From contig NZ_LMDI01000002.1 in NCBI RefSeq assembly GCF_001425785.1, positions 1 to 64,000 of the forward strand: a stretch of DNA of 64,000 nucleotides, in the 5' to 3' direction. The translations under genes were made by a program, and so were the position numbers. Positions 55,379 through 61,985 of this stretch are shown here, in pieces. The notes below the pieces were generated by a model. That model saw nothing but the letters and a program-made list of their open reading frames with translations. It had not been told where the DNA came from and searched no databases. This stretch comes from Rhizobacter sp. Root1221 (GTDB lineage: Bacteria; Pseudomonadota; Gammaproteobacteria; Burkholderiales; Burkholderiaceae_C). Within the stretch, counting starts at the first letter, position 1. Every line of letters begins with the position of its first letter.

Positions 55379-55432
55379 GGTCGTGTCCAGGGTCTGCGGC
55401 AACGCGGAACTGCGGTGCGTTCGATGCCGCGA

Positions 55433-55478
55433 ACTCTATGGCCGCCCCCTGCACGGCAGCAACCACGAGTTTTCGTAG
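55433..55478 (-). promoter_or_regulatory. Promoter of the sctV operon
   Basis: Minus-strand reading: dyad CTACGAAAACTCGTGG (55463-55478), directly followed by -35 TTGCTG (55457-55462), an 18-bp spacer and -10 TAGAGT (55433-55438). Spacing and hexamers equal those before the giant gene. Transcription would start near 55426. Confidence 0.72.
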
Positions 55479-55498
55479 TCACACACCTGACTTCATGA

Positions 55499-55514
55499 CT
55501 ACGCTTTTGCGTAG
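55499..55514 (+). promoter_or_regulatory. Perfect dyad operator facing sctQR
   Basis: CTACGCTTTTGCGTAG is a perfect 6-bp inverted repeat with a 4-base centre (extendable by one pair on each side). It fits CTACG-N6-CGTRG, as do the other two T3SS dyads, and is offset 36 bases from the sctV copy. A weak -35/-10 (TTCCCC at 55515, TACGCT at 55538, 17-bp spacing) follows on the plus strand, so it probably activates sctQ-sctR. Confidence 0.6.
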
Positions 55515-55581
55515 TTCCCCAATGCGATGCCTTTGGCTACGCTGCCGCTCGCAACCTCCTCCTCGTTCACACGGCACCGCC

Positions 55582-56670
55582 ATGGAACTGCTGCTCGATC
55601 GTCCTGCCTCCGTTGTCACCGAACTCGGCCTCGCCGCGGCGTTGCCGCGGCTGGACCCTGCGGTGGCTCACGCGTTGAGCCACGTGTACAGCCGGGGCGC
55701 GGCCATGGACCTCCAGCTCGGTAGCACGGTGCACCAGCTGGTGTGGGCCGAGCCGGTGGGGGCACCCGCACCTGTCGAAACCTTCCGGTTCGAACTGGGG
55801 GACGGCACCGGCACGCTCTCGGTCGACCGCGTCACCGTGGCCGCGCTGCTCGGCGAGGCACGCAGCGAGCGCCTGCCGCGCGAACTGCGTTGCGTGCTGT
55901 GGGCCGACGCGTTGCATGCCGTGGGCCACGCGCTCGAATCGGCCACGCGGCAGCGGCTGGTCTGGTTGCCCGATGGCCTCGCCGCCGCGGTCGAACCCGA
56001 CCCCGGCCGCGCCGCCTGGTTCTCGCTGTCAGGCCCATCCGGTTCCGGACGGGGCCGGGGCTTCGTGCAACTCGACAGCGCCCCCGCGCTGGCTGCCCTG
56101 CTGTCGCGATGGCCGCGGGGTGCCGCATCACCGCGGCACACCGTGGACACGCTGCGGTGGCCGCTGTCGTTCGTGCTGGGGTCTGCGCAAATCGCCATCG
56201 CCGAGCTGCGTGGCGTTCGCCGCGGCGACATCGTGGGCATCGGGGACTGGGGCTCGGCCGGCGCGGCCGTGCGTGTCAGCGCCAGCCCGGGCGGCCCGCG
56301 CGGCATCCGCCTCGACGGCACCGCCGAAGGCACCCGCATCACCATCCACCACACGAAGGACCTCACCATGCACCGCGAACCCGCCTCCGCATCCGGCTTG
56401 CCCGACGAGCCGCCAGCCGGCGCCGAACTGCCCCTGGACCGCCTGGACCACCTCGAGGTGAACCTGCGGTTCGAAGTGGGCGACCTGTCGATCTCGCTCG
56501 CCGAACTGCGTGCCATCCAGCCAGGCCACGTGTTCGACCTGCCGCACACCTTGAGCCGCAGCCCCGTGCGCATCCTCGCGCACGGCAACGTGCTGGGCAA
56601 AGGCCACCTCGTGGCCGTGGGCGACCGGCTGGGTGTGCGGGTGTCCGACTTCGCGCCCAGCGAAGTGTGA
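55582..56670 (+). CDS. sctQ: Type III secretion cytoplasmic ring protein SctQ
   Basis: A 362-residue protein of the sorting platform (YscQ/HrcQ/SpaO). The N-terminal half is poorly conserved. Two SpoA domains follow: the first at residues ~191-255 (LRWPLSFVLGSAQIAIAELR), the second at ~290-358 (LEVNLRFEVGDLSISLAELR and HGNVLGKGHLVAVGDRLGVRV). Some phytopathogen systems split this gene into QA and QB; here it is one frame with an internal start candidate. It is divergent from sctV and 13 bases before sctR. Confidence 0.9.
   Translation: MELLLDRPASVVTELGLAAALPRLDPAVAHALSHVYSRGAAMDLQLGSTVHQLVWAEPVGAPAPVETFRFELGDGTGTLSVDRVTVAALLGEARSERLPRELRCVLWADALHAVGHALESATRQRLVWLPDGLAAAVEPDPGRAAWFSLSGPSGSGRGRGFVQLDSAPALAALLSRWPRGAASPRHTVDTLRWPLSFVLGSAQIAIAELRGVRRGDIVGIGDWGSAGAAVRVSASPGGPRGIRLDGTAEGTRITIHHTKDLTMHREPASASGLPDEPPAGAELPLDRLDHLEVNLRFEVGDLSISLAELRAIQPGHVFDLPHTLSRSPVRILAHGNVLGKGHLVAVGDRLGVRVSDFAPSEV
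56368..56670 (+). other. Internal start for a short SctQ-C product
   Basis: Within sctQ, ATG at 56368 (Met263) is preceded by AAGGA at 7 bases. Translation from it gives a 100-residue protein consisting of a Pro-rich linker and the second SpoA domain. YscQ, SpaO and related proteins are known to make such a product from an internal start, and it assembles with the full-length form. Confidence 0.6.
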
Positions 56671-56683
56671 GGCGGGCCGCCGG

Positions 56684-57343
56684 ATGGGAGTCAACCTGCA
56701 CGACCCGGTCACGCTCGTCGCGTTGATCGTCGCGTTCGGCGTGGCGCCGTTCGTCGCGTTGATGATGACGAGCTACACGAAACTCGTGATCGTCTTCGGC
56801 CTCTTGCGCACCGCCCTCGGGCTGCAGCAGACGCCGCCGAACATGGTGCTCAACGGGCTCGCCATCATCCTGTCCATCTACATCATGGCGCCCATCGGCA
56901 TGGAAATGGGCGACGCGCTGCGGGGCCGGAAATTCGGCGCCCAGGGCGAAAGCCTCGGTGACGTGACCGCCGTGCTCGATGCCGCCAAGGCGCCGGTGAA
57001 AGCGTTCCTGCAGAAGCACACCCATGAACGCGACCGCCGGTTCTTCCTGAAGTCGGCCGAGAACATCTGGCCGAAGGAACGTGCCGCCACGTTGCAGGCC
57101 GACGACTTCATGGTGCTCGTGCCGAGCTTCACGCTGAGCGAACTCACGCGCGCCTTCCAGATCGGGTTTGTCATCTACCTCGTGTTCGTGGTGGTGGACC
57201 TGATCGTGGCCACGGTGCTGCTGGCGCTCGGCATGTCGATGATCGCGCCCACCACCATCTCGCTGCCGTTCAAGCTGCTGCTCTTCGTGATCCTCGACGG
57301 GTGGAGCCGCCTGATCCACGGGCTCGTGCTGTCGTACCAGTGA
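56684..57343 (+). CDS. sctR: Type III secretion export apparatus protein SctR
   Basis: A 219-residue membrane protein (YscR/HrcR/FliP). Family segments: VAPFVALMMTSYTKLVIVFGLLRTALGLQQTPPNMVLNGLAIIL, VLVPSFTLSELTRAFQIGFVIYLVF and LGMSMIAPTTISLPFKLLLFVILDGW. The start at 56684 gives the expected N-terminus. It ends 3 bases from the convergent DUF1254 gene, marking the edge of the T3SS locus. Confidence 0.94.
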   Translation: MGVNLHDPVTLVALIVAFGVAPFVALMMTSYTKLVIVFGLLRTALGLQQTPPNMVLNGLAIILSIYIMAPIGMEMGDALRGRKFGAQGESLGDVTAVLDAAKAPVKAFLQKHTHERDRRFFLKSAENIWPKERAATLQADDFMVLVPSFTLSELTRAFQIGFVIYLVFVVVDLIVATVLLALGMSMIAPTTISLPFKLLLFVILDGWSRLIHGLVLSYQ

Positions 57344-57346
57344 AAC

Positions 57347-58396
57347 TCAACCGCCCGGGGCCACCGGGCGCGGCTCGGGGCGCGGTTCAGGACGCGGTTC
57401 CGGAAACACCCAGCGCCCGTCCACCGCCTCCGGCCGCGGCCGATACAACCGCACCGTGTAGCCCCACCCCGGCGTGACAGGCAGGCAGTTGCGCACCCCG
57501 GCCGCGCACCCGCCGAACTGCAGCGTGAACGCGCCGTCCGCATCGGGCTCGGCCGTGACGTTGTTCAGCGAATAGGCCCGCTGCACGTTCTTGGCGAAAA
57601 AGCCTTCCCGGTTGTAGACACTCACGGACCAGAACGCATCCACGGGCACGTCGCGCACGGTGACACGGTGCACGGTGTCGCCGTCGTTCCGGGCGGGCGA
57701 GCCGCTCTGGTACACGGCGTCCGCCGCGGGGTTGCCGCCCCAGCCGGTGGCGGTGCCGATCAGGTGATGCACCGGGTCCACCTTCTCACGCGCGCCGAAC
57801 ATGCGCGTGGTGCCCACCCCGCCCAACGCCCGCAACGCATCGCGCACGCGCCCGAGCGACACCGGATCCCAGCGTGGGGTCTCGAACGTGCCGGTGGCAG
57901 CCTGCTGCACGGTGACCGCGTCCTGCAGCGCGTGCACCGCCGCCACGTCGGCGGCATCGGCCGGGTTCACGAACAGCCGCAGCAGCACGAAGGCGTAGCG
58001 GGTGCCCACCTGCTCGCGGGTCAGCGTGTGGGGGCCCGCGGCGTAGCGGGTGTCGCCGCAGAAGTGGTCTTCGTCGATGACCTGCATGGACACGAAACGC
58101 TGGCCCGCATCGGGCAGCGTGACGGTGACCGGGCCGGCCTCGAGGTCGAACACCGCGGAGGAGTACAGCGTGTCGCGGTTGGAGCGCACCACGGCCTGCT
58201 GGTCGATGTCGGTGAGGTCGCGGGCATGCTGGAAGCGGCCAAGGCCGCCCCGCGCCACGAACCGCGCGAAGTAGGTGTCGGTTTCGGCCCGCGGGAAGTT
58301 GTCGGCCGTGACGCGGTAGGTGGCCGGCGCGGCGCCCTGGGCGCCGGCGGCACCGGCCGCCAGCCCGAACACCATGGCCGTGAAGAGTCGCCTCAT
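57347..58396 (-). CDS. DUF1254/DUF1214 domain secreted protein
   Basis: A 349-residue protein with a signal peptide (LFTAMVFGLAAGAAGAQG). The DUF1254-like part includes QAVVRSNRDTLYSSAVFDLEAGPVTVTLP and RFVSMQVIDEDHF; the DUF1214-like part includes DAFWSVSVYNREGFFAKNVQRAYSLNNVTA. The C-terminus carries an EPRP tandem repeat (PEPRPEPRPEPRP). The family is widespread, without settled function. It does not look related to the T3SS next to it. Confidence 0.8.
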   Translation of the reverse strand: MRRLFTAMVFGLAAGAAGAQGAAPATYRVTADNFPRAETDTYFARFVARGGLGRFQHARDLTDIDQQAVVRSNRDTLYSSAVFDLEAGPVTVTLPDAGQRFVSMQVIDEDHFCGDTRYAAGPHTLTREQVGTRYAFVLLRLFVNPADAADVAAVHALQDAVTVQQAATGTFETPRWDPVSLGRVRDALRALGGVGTTRMFGAREKVDPVHHLIGTATGWGGNPAADAVYQSGSPARNDGDTVHRVTVRDVPVDAFWSVSVYNREGFFAKNVQRAYSLNNVTAEPDADGAFTLQFGGCAAGVRNCLPVTPGWGYTVRLYRPRPEAVDGRWVFPEPRPEPRPEPRPVAPGG

Positions 58397-58448
58397 GGCG
58401 TCATTCAAGCACCATGGCGGCAAAAGGTCCACCGCGAGGGTGCGGGGG

Positions 58449-59375
58449 TCAGGCGGCGTCCACCGACAGCCCGGCCGCACGCCACGCGTCGATGCCGCCC
58501 TGCAGCGGCCGCACCCGCTTGAACCCGCGCGCCATCAGCTGGCGTGCGACGAGGGCAGCGGACGCCTCGTTGGGGCACGCGCAGTAGACCACCACCATCG
58601 CGTCGTCGCCGGGGGCACGCAGGTTGTCGGGCCACTCGCCGTGCGTCAGCACGATGGCGCCGGGGATGCGGCCATCGTCGCGGGCCAGCGCCGACCGCAC
58701 GTCCACCACCAGCGGCGTCTCGCCGTTGGCGAACATGCTGGCCAGCATGGCCACCGAGATGCGGTCCATGCGAAGCTGGGCGTGGAACTGGTGGCGGCGC
58801 CACGCCTTCGAGGCCACGAACACCGCCGCGAAACAGGCGAGCAGCACGAGCCCCCACCGACCCATCTCGGTGAGCACCTGCATCACATCCTCGATGGCCG
58901 TCGAGAACAGCCAGCCAAGCGCCAGGCCGACACCCGCCCACAAGGCCGCACCGAGGGCGTCGTAGAACACGAACGGCGCACGGCGCACGCCGGTGGAACC
59001 GGCCATCGCGGTGGCCACGCTGGCAAAGCCCGGCACGAACTTGGCCACCACGAGCGACGGTGCACCGAAACGCGCGAAGATGGATTCGGTCTGCCGCACA
59101 CACCCGTCCTGCGACAACGACAGCCTGCACAGGGTGCGCAACACGCGCGTGCCGTAGCGTTGGCCGGCGGCGTACCAGAGGCTGTCGGCCAGCAGGCACG
59201 CCACGACGGCGGTGGCCAGCAGGCCGGCGATGGGCAACTCGCCGCGGGCGGCCAGCGACCCGGCCACGAGCAGCACCGGGTACGCCGGCAGCGGCACACC
59301 GGCCTGCTCGACGAGCACGCACGCAAAGATGAACAACACGCCGTATTGGGTGATCAGCTCGAGCAGCAACGACAC
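58449..59375 (-). CDS. DedA-family membrane protein fused to rhodanese domain
   Basis: A 308-residue fusion. Residues 1-195 are a DedA/SNARE-associated membrane protein with PLPAYPVLLVAGSLA, FGAPSLVVAKFVPGFASVATAMAGSTG and several helices. DedA proteins are linked to lipid-carrier transport and membrane homeostasis. Residues ~205-308 form a rhodanese domain; the active-site loop reads VVYCACPNEASA, with the nucleophilic cysteine in place. The GTG start at 59375 follows AAGGAG at 6 bases. The fusion recurs in proteobacteria; its combined role is unknown. Confidence 0.85.
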   Translation of the reverse strand: MSLLLELITQYGVLFIFACVLVEQAGVPLPAYPVLLVAGSLAARGELPIAGLLATAVVACLLADSLWYAAGQRYGTRVLRTLCRLSLSQDGCVRQTESIFARFGAPSLVVAKFVPGFASVATAMAGSTGVRRAPFVFYDALGAALWAGVGLALGWLFSTAIEDVMQVLTEMGRWGLVLLACFAAVFVASKAWRRHQFHAQLRMDRISVAMLASMFANGETPLVVDVRSALARDDGRIPGAIVLTHGEWPDNLRAPGDDAMVVVYCACPNEASAALVARQLMARGFKRVRPLQGGIDAWRAAGLSVDAA

Positions 59376-59447
59376 TTCGGCTCCTTGGGGTCCTCGATCA
59401 TCGCGCGATCCGGGGGCGGGCGCCTCTCCTTTGTGGCGGGGACCGCC

Positions 59448-59768
59448 TCATGCCGCGCCATCCGGCTCCGGCAGGAAGGGCCAACCCAGCAGCTCGGCCA
59501 GGCGGTGCACCACCCAGCGGGCCTCTGGCGGCGACACGCCGGACTCGGGTGTCTCCAGGCCGCGCAGGCAGCGCTCCAGCACGTCGTCCTCGGTGACACC
59601 GAGCTGGAACAGCAGCGTGCTGGCGTGGTCGACGAGGTGGTTGGCGAGGTCCTCGCAGGCTTCGTAACGCGCGCGCACGACACGCAGCGGTTCGGTCAGC
59701 CGCTGCCGCGCATCGGTGTACAGCGCGTAGAAGGACGGGGGAACTTCGATCTGGTACTCATCGGACAT
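59448..59768 (-). CDS. Hypothetical small protein
   Basis: A 106-residue soluble protein, starting MSDEYQIEVPPSFYALYTDARQRL. It is helical and rich in charged residues, with CEDLANHLVDHASTLLFQLGVTEDDVL in the middle. I do not recognise a family. It follows the hydrolase-LuxR gene on the same strand with 26 bases between, so the two may be co-transcribed. Confidence 0.6.
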   Translation of the reverse strand: MSDEYQIEVPPSFYALYTDARQRLTEPLRVVRARYEACEDLANHLVDHASTLLFQLGVTEDDVLERCLRGLETPESGVSPPEARWVVHRLAELLGWPFLPEPDGAA

Positions 59769-59794
59769 GGTGCGCGTTTGTACCTCAAGCGCCG

Positions 59795-60853
59795 TCACAC
59801 CCCCGGGCCGGGGCGGAAGGTGCGGCCGAACCCGGCCTCCCGGGCGGTCGCCACGGTTCGCCCGCGGTTGGCGGTGCCGAGCTTGCGGTACAGGTTGCTC
59901 ACATGGTTGCGGACGGTCTTGATGCCGAGGTCCAGCACCTGGGCGATCGCCGCGTTGTCGCGGCCCTGCGCCAGCAGGTCGACGATGTCGAGTTCGCGGG
60001 CCGTGAGCCGCGCGAACGGCGACGACCCCTCGGGTTCCCGCGGCAGGAAACGCCGCACTTCCAGCAACCACCGGTCCCACGCCGCCTCGTTCGGCTGGAG
60101 CAGGTGGTTCGCGCTGTCGAGGGTCACGAGGTGGGCGTCATGCAGCCGGGCGGCCAGCCACAAGGCCTCCGCCACCGGCACCTCGGGGTCGTCGGCCGCG
60201 TGCAGCAGCAGCGTGGGGCAAGTCACGCGGTCGAGCTGCAGGGTCAGGTCCACCGCGTCCTCGACCTCGCGCATGCGGGCCGACAACGCGGCCGACGTGG
60301 CCACCTCGCGCAGGTCCGCTGCGCCGTGGCCCGCCGGGAACAGGCAGGCGATGCGGCCGCCGTTGCGGGCCCAGGCCCCATGCAGCACCAACCGGCTCAC
60401 CCGCCCCGGATGGCGCGCGGCGTAGGCCAGTGCCACGAGCGCCCCGTCGGAAACCCCCAGCAACGGGAAGCGATCGAGCCCGCGCGCAGCCACCACCGCC
60501 TCCAGGTCGGCAACCCAGCCGTCCAGGGACACGCCCGGCACATCCCAGTCGGACAGGCCACACCCGCGCCGGTCGTGGCGCACCAGCGTGCGGTCGCTCG
60601 ACAGTTCCGCGAGCAGGTGGCCCCACACGCCGCTGCCGGCATCGAACTCGAGGTGGCTCAACCCGTTGGACGCCTTGACCAGCACGGGCCCGTGGCCCGA
60701 CACGGCGTGGGCGATGCGCACGCCATCGGCCGCCCGGCCATGGGCCAGGTGCTGCCGGAATGGAACCGGAACCATCGCACGCGCTGCCAGCGGCTCCCCG
60801 AGGAAGTCGGGTGCCTCGGTGTCCTCGCCCGCATTCAACGAGTCACCCGGCAT
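59795..60853 (-). CDS. Alpha/beta-hydrolase fused to LuxR-type DNA-binding domain
   Basis: A 352-residue protein. Residues ~30-265 form an alpha/beta-hydrolase fold: oxyanion region VRHDRRGCGLSD, nucleophile elbow LLGVSDGALVAL (serine present), acidic residue in LLHAADDPEVPV and histidine in LDSANHLLQPNE. Residues ~285-345 are a LuxR-type helix-turn-helix (LTARELDIVDLLAQGRDNAAIAQVLDLGIKTVRNHVSNLYRKL). The catalytic triad looks complete, so the sensor half may hydrolyse or bind a small ester or lactone. Confidence 0.85.
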   Translation of the reverse strand: MPGDSLNAGEDTEAPDFLGEPLAARAMVPVPFRQHLAHGRAADGVRIAHAVSGHGPVLVKASNGLSHLEFDAGSGVWGHLLAELSSDRTLVRHDRRGCGLSDWDVPGVSLDGWVADLEAVVAARGLDRFPLLGVSDGALVALAYAARHPGRVSRLVLHGAWARNGGRIACLFPAGHGAADLREVATSAALSARMREVEDAVDLTLQLDRVTCPTLLLHAADDPEVPVAEALWLAARLHDAHLVTLDSANHLLQPNEAAWDRWLLEVRRFLPREPEGSSPFARLTARELDIVDLLAQGRDNAAIAQVLDLGIKTVRNHVSNLYRKLGTANRGRTVATAREAGFGRTFRPGPGV

Positions 60854-60996
60854 GGCGGCAGGCCGGCGCGTGGTGCATGGTGCCTTCCCCTTCTGGACGG
60901 TGGGTCAATGACCGCGCAGTGTCTGCAGCGCGGGTTTCACCGGCGTTTCTTCGCCGGCGGGGCGTGTTTCATTTGTTGCGCCAGGCGGCGCGCGGG

Positions 60997-61461
60997 TCAT
61001 CCCGTCACGGCAAACCGGTCGGCACGCGCGGCGTCGAGCACCGACGGCAGGTCCCTGGCCAAGGCGTCGGCGGGGGTGCGTTCGCCGAGCCTCACGTTCG
61101 GCATCGCGAACCACATCGCCTGGGCCCACGTGTCGAAGTCAGGCGGCAACTCGCCCGTGACCTGCCGCACCTCCGGCCGGATGGCCATCGACCGCAGGTC
61201 GAACTGGAAAAGGGGCACCCACACCTCGCCCTTCCAGTCGAAACCCAGCACCTCGCCCGAGACGATCGCGCGCGCGAGCCGTGAGATATCCCCCACCCCG
61301 CGCTGGGCGAGCGACTCGGCCACCTCGTCACCCCGCGCGAGCCCGCCGGTTTCGCGGAACGCACGCAGCATCGCGGCGAACTGGCGATCACGTTCGCCCT
61401 CGACCAGCAGCACGGCAGGTGCCGCGTGGGAAGAATCGGCGGCGTTCGAAGCAATCAGCAT
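60997..61461 (-). CDS. Hypothetical protein with antitoxin-like C-terminal pattern
   Basis: A 154-residue protein. The first half has RQFAAMLRAFRETGGLARGDEVAESL and the C-terminal segment AMWFAMPNVRLGERTPADALARDLPSVLDAARADRF. The W-x(3)-PN-x(2)-LG-x(2)-TP-x-DAL pattern resembles the toxin-binding end of Xre/MbcA/ParS-type antitoxins, but no RES-domain toxin lies beside it, so this is suggestive only. The start at 61461 is preferred because GGAG precedes it by 8 bases. Confidence 0.55.
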   Translation of the reverse strand: MLIASNAADSSHAAPAVLLVEGERDRQFAAMLRAFRETGGLARGDEVAESLAQRGVGDISRLARAIVSGEVLGFDWKGEVWVPLFQFDLRSMAIRPEVRQVTGELPPDFDTWAQAMWFAMPNVRLGERTPADALARDLPSVLDAARADRFAVTG

Positions 61462-61605
61462 GGCGGTCTCCGGAACCATAGAGGCGGTGACGAACGATAC
61501 GAACGCGCAGCGGCCGGAGGCAGAGGGCGCGTGCCTGTCGGGCCGTCAGCGCCCCACCGCATCGCCTGTAGGACGGCTCCGACCGGCCTGCCCGCCGCGC
61601 CGCAC

Positions 61606-61746
61606 CTGAACGCCCTCGCCGGCACCACGATGGTGCTCGTTTCGCACGATCTGGAGAGGCCGGGTACGTCGCCCGACCAGGTGCTCCTGCTGCTGAAGCG
61701 CCCCGCCCGGCTGGCAGAGATCTTGCGGCACGAGGTGCGCCGCTGA
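61606..61746 (+). pseudogene. Remnant C-terminus of an ABC transporter ATPase
   Basis: The last ~46 codons of this frame read like the end of a nitrate/taurine-type ABC ATPase: TTMVLVSHDLERPGTSPDQVLLLL (the H-loop histidine region) then KRPARLAEILRHEVRR. Upstream in the same frame there is no Walker A, signature or Walker B, only non-homologous sequence. The frame ends in TGATG overlapping a possible atzG start, showing it once belonged to the same operon. Confidence 0.6.
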
Positions 61747-61766
61747 TGGCCCGAGGACCCCGAACG

Positions 61767-61985
61767 ATGCCCGACAGCCCGCCCGCCGCCACCCTGGACT
61801 TCGTCCGGGCCTCGGCGCGTTTCCTGAACCTGCCGCTCGACGACGACCGGTTGGCACGGGTCGCCGTGCACCTGGAGCGCACGCGGCACATGGTGGCCGC
61901 GCTGGAAGCGCTGCCGCTGGACGTGGACGTGGAACCGGCCGAGGTGTTCAAGCCCGCGCCGTTCCCGCCCGGGTCGGACTCATGA
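61767..61985 (+). CDS. atzG: AtzG-like small amidase subunit (DUF4089)
   Basis: A 72-residue helical protein (MPDSPPAATLDFVRASARFL...FKPAPF) directly before an AtzE-family amidase with an ATGA overlap. AtzG subunits form a complex with AtzE and stabilise it. Size, position and the C-terminal EPAEVFKPAPF fit. An upstream ATG at 61746 overlapping the ABC remnant stop is an alternative start; the internal one has GAGGA nearby. Confidence 0.75.
   Translation: MPDSPPAATLDFVRASARFLNLPLDDDRLARVAVHLERTRHMVAALEALPLDVDVEPAEVFKPAPFPPGSDS

Noticed and set aside
55472-55496. PIP-box-like TTCGT-N15-TTCAT upstream of sctQ
   Set aside because: One mismatch in the second half, no good -10 at the expected distance, and the dyad module explains the region better.
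43551-57343. Flagellar export apparatus instead of a T3SS
   Set aside because: A secretin, lipoprotein SctJ, SctD, SctK and SctI-like genes are present and no flagellar rod, hook or filament genes occur.
60940-60961. Hairpin CCGGCG/CGCCGG as terminator after the gene at 60997
   Set aside because: No T-run and only six base pairs; in this GC-rich DNA such stems are common.
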